Below, piece after piece: positions 55,308 through 64,000 of a stretch of DNA of 64,000 nt. Each line of letters begins with the position of its first letter. Positions within the stretch are counted from its first letter, which is position 1. Origin of the DNA: Rhynchopus sp. YZ270_cl-10 (taxonomy: Eukaryota > Euglenozoa > Diplonemea > Diplonemida > Diplonemidae). Below the pieces are notes generated by a model, which saw only the letters and a program-made list of their open reading frames with translations, did no database searches and was not told the DNA's origin. Location: assembly GCA_964035575.1 (NCBI GenBank), contig OZ037841.1, positions 930,001-994,000 of the forward strand, written 5' to 3'. The position numbers and the translations under genes were made by a program.

Positions 55308-58300
55308 ATGGAGACCCCCGACCCACCCGTGGATGATGACACCAGCCGTGCTGACACACCTCCTGTTGAGGAGGATGCGAGCGGTGAGGAATACCAGCTG
55401 GAGGATGAGGAGTACGACCCAAGCGAACAGGAGGTTGCGGAGTACTGCGAATGGCTTGGGATGGACCTGACACAGGAACGATCCCTTACGTGGATCGCAC
55501 GAGAGGCCCTGAAGGCTCCGCTACCAGAATACTGGAAAATCTGCTACACAGATGAACGAGAGGTTTACTACTTCAACATGCGAACCGGAGAGAGCATATG
55601 GGACCACCCAATGGATGCCTTCTACAAGGCGCTGTTCAAACAAGAACGTGCCAAGCTAGAAAGCAAGCTTCTTAGAATGCGAATATTCGCAGGGTCCATG
55701 CCAATCGTGCCCTTACAATCTCTCTTCAGCGATCTTTCCGGGGAAGAGGGTGGGCCAGAGATCCCCGAGAGGCTATGTGATCCTATAGACTTTATGTTAT
55801 TAGTTGACCCGGTGGTGCTGCCTACCTCGGGGAGGACCGTGAGCAAGCATACCATCGTGAACAATAAGTGGAGGGATCCGTTTACCAGAGAGTACGTCGA
55901 AAACCGCCGTCTTATAAGCAACGTCGACAAACGGAATGAGGTTGGCTCCTGGCTCGCCAAGGCTGTCAAAGAATATTTTGTTGCAACAGCGTTTCCCTCA
56001 GAATGGAAGCAGTGGGGACGTTCCCAGGGCACCCCCTATATGGTGGGTGATGGACACAAAGAGATGCCAAGCGAGGTGCCGAACGTTGCGGCGCTGTGGC
56101 CTGCTATTGAGCGGGTCCTGCCGTACATCCTGGACAAGGAGGATGAGGTGTGCCTGGATGCGCAGAGGTGGGTGTTGTATTTTCTTGTGACGGGGTACGC
56201 GCTGCCAGGGAAGGTGCGTGGGAGGGGTGGGTTGCGGCATGTGGCCGATGTGAGGGTCTTGCGGACAGCCGCGCAGGTGACGGCGGCAAACGAATTGCAT
56301 GAGATTGTAGCAGCGTTGCCCGATGCGGGTGTGCTGCTCAAGCCGCTTCTCACCATGTCGACGTCGGCTAGTCTAGAGGCGTTGTGTCTCGTGCTCAGCC
56401 ACCATCCCCCCCTGCGTGCGCATCCGTGCTTCTTCGGCTTTGATGCGCCGGTGTTGCATGTGCTCCAGATGGCGGACGCTGACCTAACAACAATGTGTTC
56501 CAGCCTAACAGCGCACAGCTTCCCACCAAAAACGACAAATACCGACTATCTGGTGAAGTTGCAGTGGTGTTATCTGTTGTTTGTATGTTTTTTTTTTGTT
56601 TGTTCTTTTGGTTGTTTTTTTTGTTTTTGTTTGGCCTAGCCCCTCCGCTACGTTTTCAGATTTTTTTTTTGAGTTCTGTTGCGGGGGGTTTTTTTCCAGT
56701 GTCTTATCCAGGAATCCAGATTTCAAGATTGGGGGTCCAAAATTTTTTTGCGTGCCTTGATGGTCGCAGTTGGTGATGTCCTCCATACGAAGACGTTCAT
56801 CGAAAACCCGTCTGCAAGAGGGAGGGCCGCCTCCTTGCCACCCGTGAATGCACACGACGAAACGACAGTGAAGTTCCCCCCTTTCGCTGTTGCTAAGGTT
56901 ACTGCACGCGTAGCCTGTGTCTTCTTTTCTGCGAAGATAACGCCTGCTTCGACTTGAATAATTCCTCAGCGGTAAGCATGGGCGCATGAAACGTACGACA
57001 GAGAAACTGTGGCGGGGGGGCGGGCCTTCGGGCAGACTGGAGCCATTGTGTCTGTTTGGAGTTGGCGGTGGAGGGCGCGGTGGCGGCGTACGTGCGAGGG
57101 CGTGCGCGAGCGAGTTGTTGTTGGGATCCGGCAGTGTGGACGGGTCTATCGGACGCAATGTTCGCAGAAGCACACCCGCAGTGGTATCTGATGAGGTATC
57201 GATGTAGCTGCCGCTGCTGAAGCTGCTGTAGTCATGGTTGTTGTAGAAGTGGAGCCTCCGAACAGGTGCACCTTCCCCAGTAGCGCGACGAGGGTTTCCT
57301 TACCGCAAGGGCCGACTCAAGCGACGCTGGAGAGTTGGCGCTTTCCACAAACCTAGCGGCCTCCAGCTGGAGGGCGCTGTGCCAGCCGTCCGACATGTTG
57401 GTGTTGTTCTATAAAGAATGTTGTGTTACAAGGGGGGTTTAAAAATCTCAACGCAGAATATACATTTCACTCTTTTCACACAAAAGAAGGGTAAACGAGG
57501 AAATAGAATTGGAAGGTGCCTGCAAATTGTTTTTCAGTATTTTGTTTTACCTCAGGAATTACCCAAAAAAAAATGCTTTACATGACACCCATACCACACA
57601 CAGGATTCTCCAGGGGAAATGCACGTGTTATCGCGCATCCCGTGGGACTTGTCCTTCGCTGCCATTGCAACAGCTTATCACAGTCTGCCGCAGTCGTCTC
57701 AGCTGTCTTATTTAGTATGCAACACGTTGCGCTTTTGGTGGGTTGTTTGCCTTTATTTTTTAGATGTAAACCTCCTTGGATGGACTGCATGGTTGGGGTT
57801 CATTGTACCGTCATGAGAGGGCTTTTGCAATTAATATTTCAATTGAAATTGTGAATTCAATGTACCACCCAACAGACAATAAAGATGCTGAGATGTCTGC
57901 CAGGCTGGCCCGCAAACATCAAGTCGTCAGACCACGAAGCCATACAGTATGCCCACACACTTTTTCGATAATGGATTGTAAGGGAAATCATGGGGGTCTA
58001 TCCACCCCACGGTGTTCTGGTTCACGCCAATAGAGGTGTACTGATACACCCTTTTTATTATACCAAGCATTGTCAAGAGGAAATAATCGACGGAAGGTGC
58101 GTTGCCTGCAAATTATTTTTTCATCCAATATCTGTTTCACCCACAACTCATACAGCGAAACACACAACAAATTTGAGCGATAAACGAAAAACTTTTGTTT
58201 TTCTGTTTACTTTGTCATATCCTGAAGTCAGATTCTATTTTGTATTTTGTTTCACATCACATGACATCAAAGTACCACTTCCCCCCTCCCTTACAGATGG

Positions 58301-59191
58301 GTGGTAGCTCTCGCCATAGCCAGCACCGATGCTGCCCAGCAAACGCTCCTTCTCTACGACCTGCTTGTCAGCACCCCCGACGCTGCTGTGCCGTTGTGCA
58401 GACGGCATGGCGAGGCCCTGGTGCGACAGCTTCTAGAGGGCGACAACGAACAGGGTGCGGACACACCAGACGCCACCCCCACCGTCACCCCCACCCACCC
58501 TGGCCACAGCGCACAGCTCGGCGCTCTTTTGGTTTTCCACGACGTCTGCAGGCTGGACGATTTTGCCTCCGCACCTTCTCTCCAAATTAGAGTCGCCGAT
58601 GCAATCACACCACGCCTTACTCGAGTCCAATGGAGGCCTCGTCATTTTGAGGCAACGGTGAAAACTATGATTGCGATAATCACAGCACGCCCTGAGCTTG
58701 CTTGGGCAACGTTTCAGTCGAGTCGGGCGGAGTTTTTGCTGAAGGAGCTGGCAAAGAAGAGGAAGAACAATGAAACATTGAGAGTTCGGTTGGAGCAGAT
58801 TGAGGCAACAGCGAAACGGCTGCAGCAGACGGCAGCGATCAACCATTGGGCAGTGTTGAGTGCAAAGCTTCTTAAAGGAAGCTCTCCAGGCATCTCCCTC
58901 ACTGGCAAGCAACCCGCCCTGCGACGCACCGTTTTAACCACCCATCGAGTCGAAAACCTAGTCCTCCTCCTCGAAACACTACTCGCCGCGCGTGTAAAGA
59001 AACACACCAGAGGAGGACAGCCTGCAGCTGCCGCTGCTGCAGCAGCAGCAGGGGGTGGAGGAGGAGGCAGTATAGGGCTTGGGGCGAGTATAGAAAGCAA
59101 GAAACGTGATGAAAAAGAAAGGGCTCTCGCGGGGTCCTACCACAGCATCCCACCTGCGACAGAAGCCCCACTGTCGTTGCCGCCCATTTGA
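55308..59191 (+). CDS. CEP164-like WW plus U-box protein, about 716 residues
   Basis: ATG at 55308 is in frame with an upstream ATG at 55206, but that one precedes the likely acceptor (CAG ending 55228). Exons are 55308-56563 and 58297-59191. The phase-2 join uses a weak GTGGTG donor, so the junction is uncertain. Residues about 35-115 match the N-terminal module of CEP164: YDPSEQEVAEYCEWLGMD, then WIAREALKAPLP, then YYFNMRTGESIWDHP. That WW module binds TTBK2 at the distal appendages of cilia. Residues about 155-225 form a U-box (CDPIDFMLLVDPVVLPTSGR, DPFTREYV), closest in style to the E4/UFD2 type, which recruits ubiquitin-conjugating enzymes. The rest is helical, perhaps armadillo-like, ending with poly-Ala/Gly. 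A ubiquitin ligase at the basal body is the natural hypothesis. Confidence 0.75.
56639..56735 (+). repeat. Second copy of the CTCCGCTACGTTTTCAG repeat
   Basis: About 97 bases matching the left part of the element at 3361-3841: CCCTCCGCTACGTTTTCAGA, then GAGTTCTGTTGCGGGG, then CAGTGTCTTATCCAGGAAT, then CAGATTTCAAGATTGGGGG. It lies inside the proposed intron of the U-box gene, next to antisense coding-like debris. Confidence 0.65.
56750..57396 (-). pseudogene. Antisense coding-like debris inside the U-box gene intron
   Basis: On the minus strand an ATG at 57396 opens MSDGWHSALQLEAARFVESA, then NSPASLESALA. In another frame KETLVALLGKVHLFGGST continues. Farther on, 56950-56750 reads IIQVEAGVIFAEKKTQATRA, AFTGGKEAALPLADGF and FVWRTSPTATIKA. 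Frames change between the blocks, so this is a broken gene or a gene with unseen introns. No family is recognised. ETLVALLGKVHLF resembles ESLVEVLSKVRYF in the antisense segment at 9994-10272. It is nested opposite to the host gene. Confidence 0.4.
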
Positions 59192-61012
59192 GGGAAGGGG
59201 GTGATGCTGTGCGATAACGATTGGTGATGCATGTGAGAGGCTCAGGGGAATCTCAAACTTTTTGTTTTGTTTTGTTCAGTCCAATGAAGTGGTGCGTGTC
59301 TCCCCCCAACGCTTCGATAACCTAAAGCGGAATGGAAGTGGTCTGTGCACTTTCCAACTTTTTTTTTCAGAAGGTTTTTTTTAGTTCCCTCTTTTGACGA
59401 GCGGGCTGTATTTCATGTCAAACTTTTTTTTCTCTCTCTCGATTTCATACGAGAATACTTTTTTGTTATTTGATTTCAGATATTCATTTGGTGGGGATAT
59501 ATAAAACCAAAGTCGGGGTCGACAAAAAGTAGCTACCACGAAGAAAAGGTTTAGTGTAACCCATCCTCGGGTTTGTCTACACGAATACAACACCATTTTC
59601 AAGAAAAGAAAAAGTATGAGAGAGACAGACCAGAGTTGTCCTTAATGAGCCTTAATTCTCTACCACGCTCATTATGGATAAGATGCGGTTGGCTTGTCTG
59701 TCACAGTATCTCATTTTCATTGGTCCTTTTTTTTTTCCACCCCCGGTACACCATGTCATGTACCAAGGTATATTGTATACAAACATACGAAGCGGTACGC
59801 GTACGGTTTGTTAGGGGATGCGTCCAATGAAAATCACGTCAGTAGAAAAGTTCGAGAATGTAGGTTTTATTATTTCTGTCACAGAGCGGGCTGGGTAAAT
59901 TTACCCCCTTTCCACCGCTTCCACCCAAAAAAAAAAGACTCTCAGTGATGAGGTGTGTGTGCTTTGTCTGTGCGTGTATTTTTCTAGCCCCCTTCATTTT
60001 TTTTAAAAATGTGTGTGGTTGTGTTTTTTGAAAAAAAACAGTTGTTTTTTTCGGTAGTTTCGAAGAGTGGAATATTGCTCAGATTGTGTGGTTGTGTGTA
60101 TTTCGAAAACAGTTCTATTGGCAGCCTACGAAAGAGAGGCACATTGCCTGGGGGATACGAGAGGCTTAGGTTCATCTCATAACCTCCCCCCCTTTTTTTT
60201 GTGCGCACCGTGAGGCGCGTATTCCGTCTCTCTTTTTTGTTTGTTTGTTTTTTTTTATCCGTTCTTTCCTCTGAAGATGGCTGAAACCACAAAAGGCTTT
60301 GGGTCATCTTATTAGTTCTCTCTCTTCCCCACTATTCCCATTTACGTTACCCCATCCACATCACATATTGACATGAAATGAATGGACCTCTTCAGCGCGG
60401 TGTTTTTTTGGTACACTGCCACGAGGGCTTTGTATTTCAAAACATCTTTTTTTTGGGGGGGAAATCCCAGGGTTCAAACCGGATCTTATTCAAAGAAATC
60501 TGATTTTTTATTTCCTGGGGGAAAGGTTGTGTGTCCTTTTAATGTGTAACCTCAAACCCACTCACCAAAAAGCAACGGTACCCGCACCTCAATTTCTGAG
60601 TTCAAAAAAGGCACACAGTCAAGATCGCAAGATCCCGCTAGCCCAGACAGAATCCGCCAAAGGGGAATAGAATTTTTTTTTTCTTTTCTTAAATTGCTTC
60701 TCACCCACCTTCCTCTTTGGAACGTAACTTGCAAACACACACAAAAAAAGGCACACCCCCCTCCCTACGTCTCACCTTCCCTCAAACAACCCCTCCATCC
60801 CACACACTCCACCAGCACCCCCCTCCCCTCCCCTCCCCTCCCCCAAAGTACACACCCAAGGCAAACCTCTCTGGAGGAGGGAGTCGAGAAGCGGTTTCAG
60901 GGGGCATACCCCCTCCCATCCCCTCCCCTCCCCTCCCCATCCTCCTAACAAATTTAACCCCCTTTTATTTTGGTCATTTCTTTTGTTTTTGACAACTTTG
61001 CATGCTAAGAAG
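59192..61012. other. Intergenic region before the exostosin gene
   Basis: No gene recognised. It contains a GATAACGATTGG piece (59213-59225), a degenerate hairpin-family copy (59281-59365), a C-module piece (59393-59432) and a TCGGGTTTGTCTACAC module (59553-59610). Module D copies lie at 60155-60185 and 60280-60320, and a B-C module at 60375-60443. Bases 60750-60950 are a C/A-rich, CCCCTCCC-repeat tract. A T-rich run (60961-60990) then leads to CTAAGAAG and the ATG at 61013. Confidence 0.5.
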
Positions 61013-62950
61013 ATGGCGGGGACTTCCAGAGTCGCGCTGGGTATCATTCTCTTTGTGATGCTATGCTTTACTGCGACCACCATATATGACCCTCAAACCG
61101 CCCCTGAGCGGTTATTGAAGCTGCCCGACTCTGTTTCAACCGAGCCTTCAGAGTCAGGGTCTTCTTCCGGGTCCGAATCTTCTTCAGGATCGGAGATAGG
61201 GGTAACTCATGCAGCTTCCGCTCTTGAAGAGCGGAACGCCTCCGCAGATGCACGGAACTATCCGTCCCTTGCACAACTTCGTTTACTTAAGGCGGTTCCC
61301 CCACAGAATATTATTACCGAAGAGCACATCAAAAACAGTAAGCACACCTTCGAGAAACCGCGCGAAGTGGAAAAGGACACCGTTGACATGGAAAGCCATT
61401 TGAATATTGTAGTAAAAGGCGAGGATTGGGCGTTGTTCTGTTATGGGCGGAACACCACTTTGCCGCTCCCTTTTGGGAAGACTGGGGTGTCGCAACCGAG
61501 ATGTTTTGTACATAAGTCACACTGTGCGAAGGATTTTAAGATATTTCAGTATCCATTACTCCGAAAACATTATTACCGTGCACGAAAGAAGAAGACAAAC
61601 AGTGGTCGGTTCTTTAATGAAATTCATGATGAAGTACGAACGAAGCTGAAGACATTTCTCACAGCGACCCCGCATGATGCCTGCGCCTTTATGCTAGGCA
61701 TTGACACGATGATGTTTGGAAACTCCCCCTCAATTTTTTCCGGCGATTTTGCTGAAGGCGATTCACTCTTAGAATGGCAGGCACCGCATGCCTCCCCTCC
61801 TTTTCCCTTCATCCCAAAAGGCGCTGTCACGAACACGACTCTTCATATCAAGGCTCTCCCAGACCCTAATGGATTTGCTTCGTTCTCCTTCTCCGGTGAG
61901 TCATCAACACTGCCGTTGGAGGAAACACTGAGGAACACCACTATACGTCCGATCTGGGGGCTGAACCATATGTCGTTAGGGTTTTGCGATTGGGGGATCG
62001 ATGAAGAAAGGGCATATACCAACCGCATGATGCTTCCAGTACGCTCCTCTGTAGTAAATACAACGTATCAGCGTTGGATTGATATGGTCATTCCGCTCCC
62101 AAAAGTGATCAAAAAGAGTACTAGGCTGACGGTGCTCGCATCCGCAAAACCGTCATTAATGTTCTTTTCGGGGTCCGTATATGATTTCAAATCAAGTCGT
62201 TACCAACTTCGTCAGCTTCGAACATTAGGAACACCTCAGGAAATTAGAATTTGGCTTTATTGTTATGATAAGACCAGAAAAAAACCGCTTACTCCAGCGC
62301 AAATGAGGAAACGTAAGGTAGGGTTGGGGAGATGGCAGAAATTTAAAATGAAGTGCGCGCCCGAAACGGACCGGTCCGATGCGGCAGGGTTTTTTCCTAG
62401 CTTCAAGAAAAAGCCTCCAGCGAAGAGCAGACGAGGCAACCTATTTATGCCACCCGAAGAGTTCTCTGGGGATACGGCAGACTTCTATTCAATCGAAATG
62501 GAGTCAAGCACCTTTTGCCTGATCCTTCGAGGCTGGGGTATGCACTCCTATCGGCTGACCGAAGCGTTGTATCTCGGTTGCATTCCGGTAATATTTTCTC
62601 CAGGAGCATTGAGCCATACGAGAGGTGACGATACATACGTGCCATTAATCCCTGTGTCTCAGATCCTTCCGTTTCATGATAGAATAGATTGGGCACAGAT
62701 TGCGGTGTTTGTGGATGAAGATGAGTTGTATACGGCGGAGGGGAAGGAGGGGATTGTTGCGCGGCTGCGTGCGCTGAAGGCAGACAAGGTGAAGGTGGAG
62801 GCCATGCAGTTGCAGGGGATGGTCGCACACGACACGCTTCTCGGGGCAACAAACCTCAAAGACAGCATGAAGGTCCTAGCGAAGACGATCTTTGGCGAGA
62901 TGGCGTACAAAGCGCGCATCTACGAGAGCATGATGCGGAGGCACAAATGA
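61013..62950 (+). CDS. Exostosin-family glycosyltransferase, type II membrane protein, 645 residues
   Basis: Single exon; the first ATG is at 61013 (an in-frame TTG at 60983 is ignored), TGA ending at 62950. Residues about 7-24 (VALGIILFVMLCFTATTI) form a signal anchor, followed by a Ser/Glu-rich stem, as in Golgi type II glycosyltransferases. The C-terminal half carries the exostosin (GT47-like) signature: STFCLILRGWGMHSYRLTEA, then LYLGCIPVIFSP (residues about 498-530), then LPFHDRIDWAQIAVFVDEDE, where a nucleotide-sugar binding fold is expected. Several N-glycosylation sequons (NTT, NAS) are present. The donor and acceptor sugars cannot be told from sequence. The long segment from about 130 to 480 between stem and signature is not recognised in detail. 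Confidence 0.9.
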   Translation: MAGTSRVALGIILFVMLCFTATTIYDPQTAPERLLKLPDSVSTEPSESGSSSGSESSSGSEIGVTHAASALEERNASADARNYPSLAQLRLLKAVPPQNIITEEHIKNSKHTFEKPREVEKDTVDMESHLNIVVKGEDWALFCYGRNTTLPLPFGKTGVSQPRCFVHKSHCAKDFKIFQYPLLRKHYYRARKKKTNSGRFFNEIHDEVRTKLKTFLTATPHDACAFMLGIDTMMFGNSPSIFSGDFAEGDSLLEWQAPHASPPFPFIPKGAVTNTTLHIKALPDPNGFASFSFSGESSTLPLEETLRNTTIRPIWGLNHMSLGFCDWGIDEERAYTNRMMLPVRSSVVNTTYQRWIDMVIPLPKVIKKSTRLTVLASAKPSLMFFSGSVYDFKSSRYQLRQLRTLGTPQEIRIWLYCYDKTRKKPLTPAQMRKRKVGLGRWQKFKMKCAPETDRSDAAGFFPSFKKKPPAKSRRGNLFMPPEEFSGDTADFYSIEMESSTFCLILRGWGMHSYRLTEALYLGCIPVIFSPGALSHTRGDDTYVPLIPVSQILPFHDRIDWAQIAVFVDEDELYTAEGKEGIVARLRALKADKVKVEAMQLQGMVAHDTLLGATNLKDSMKVLAKTIFGEMAYKARIYESMMRRHK

Positions 62951-64000
62951 TATCCCCCACAAACCCGGAAAGGGGTTTTTTTTTAATTGTACATTTTTTT
63001 AAATTATTATAACGATTTGTGTGCGTTCATCCGGGCTGCGTGCCGGCATCAACAACTACCCATTTTATGATAACGATTGTGTTCAAGGTGGCTAAAGAGG
63101 TTTAGGTTCATCTTAATTTTTTGTTTTCGTCTTTTTTTGCGGAAAGTGCAACGGCAATGGTGTGGTCCCTAACACAAAACGAAATAAAGTTGCAGGGTGA
63201 GTACGGTGATGGGGTGGAGAGGATGACTATCGGGGGGGATGGGAAAAATTTTTTTCTTTCAAACCCCACCCCCCCCTATTAGGTTTCATAAAAGCGGACT
63301 AAGGTTTTGTCTTTCACGTCACATTTTTCTTGAAGGTGACTAAGTACGAGAGGCTTAGGGTCATCTTCTAAACTTTTTCTTTTTATTTGTACGTGAAGTG
63401 CCTGAGTTCGCAACTTTTCATTATTTTTTTTTTAAAAGAACCACCGTGTTGGACACATGGTGGTCTCGCCGATCACACAAATAAAATTTAAGATGAATTT
63501 AATAAAAGCGCTGTGTTAAAGTGGCGCCACCTCCCTATTTCTTGTTTTGTCTCTTTCCCTTCCTGTCCCTGTCCCACATCATTCATACACCAATAAGGTC
63601 AGTCCCTTCGGCGGCCCCATAATTTTTTGTTCATATTTTCTTTGCTCCTTCCCACCCCTTAAGTGTCGTTGCTCCGTGGTTCACATATTTGCCGACAGTA
63701 TTCCAATATTTGGGGTACAAATAAAGTCCCCAAAAAAAAATCTCCAAAATCCGCGTTGTTTAGACGCCAATATATTTGGAGTATTGTATTTGCAAAATAT
63801 CGTTCAGGAGATGCTTTCTCTGCATGTGAACAACAACAGCACTGAGTTTTTTTTGGCGTAGCGTGCTATATAGTCACTCAGCTTCGCTACTGGTTTCTAA
63901 TTTCGGGGCTCACGGTCAACTAAAAGGGAGAGGAAGAAAATGGAATTGCCTTTTGGTAATCCAACAACCTGAGAGGTAAATGACGGGGGAGGGATGGAAC
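62951..64000. other. Downstream intergenic region, no gene recognised
   Basis: It contains a CATCCGGGCTGC..GGCATCAACAACTACCC module (63028-63070), and GATAACGATTGTGTTCAAGG leading into a module D copy (63067-63125). Another module D copy is at 63333-63385 with a GAAGTGCCTGAGT tail. A GAACCACCGTG..CACATGGTGG foldback lies near 63440-63470. The remainder is AT-rich. A frame near 63547-63861 lacks domain or codon support. Confidence 0.5.

Noticed and set aside
56583-56588. GTATGT as the donor ending U-box exon 1
   Set aside because: Better donor consensus, but its phase 0 does not join the frame at 58297; the phase-2 GTGGTG at 56564 does. Left open pending RNA data.

Overview
The window is nuclear DNA from a microbial eukaryote. 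It has large multidomain proteins, spliceosomal introns (mostly 230-390 bases, donors mostly GTATG-like, acceptors CAG), heavy microsatellite and homopolymer content, and many short interspersed repeats. The nine gene models from 602 to 62950 are all on the plus strand. The only reverse gene is a fragment leaving the window at the left edge, so 153-601 is a divergent strand-switch region. A T-rich or C-rich tract ending in AG precedes several starts. This layout resembles the directional gene clusters and trans-splicing of Euglenozoa. Because cis-introns are common, a diplonemid or euglenid is likelier than a trypanosomatid. This is inference: no spliced-leader gene was seen.

Layout. 1-152: reverse gene start. 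602-1501: Gly/Pro-rich protein. 5250-7343: coiled-coil protein. 7502-8507: about 1 kb element with inverted ends. 10605-11543: GC-rich secreted cysteine-rich protein. 13311-14003: SET-domain protein. 17591-21476: foldback-like element whose long inverted ends are built of tandem subrepeats. 22861-31243: protein of about 2427 residues with about 20 fibronectin-III-like repeats (4 exons). 34490-43066: protein of about 2589 residues with BIR, PH, small beta-barrel-like repeats and coiled coils (4 exons). 45515-50559: membrane-anchored low-complexity protein with a poly-histidine tract, a PBZ-like Cys/His cluster and a ubiquitin-like segment (7 exons). 55308-59191: CEP164-like WW module plus U-box. 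61013-62950: exostosin-like glycosyltransferase.

Several proteins suggest a cytoskeletal or flagellar theme (CEP164-like WW, FN3 array without signal peptide, coiled coils), but nothing ties them into one pathway. They are probably neighbours only by shared transcription direction.

The most unusual aspect is the non-coding fraction. At least six families of 50-150 base modules, most ending in a pyrimidine tract, recur both between genes and inside introns. One intron (49310-49624) is built almost entirely of them, and another copy directly supplies the probable acceptor of the SET gene. This suggests mobile, splice-competent modules. Coding-like segments on the minus strand at 9994-10272, 33394-34201 and 56750-57396 look like gene debris.
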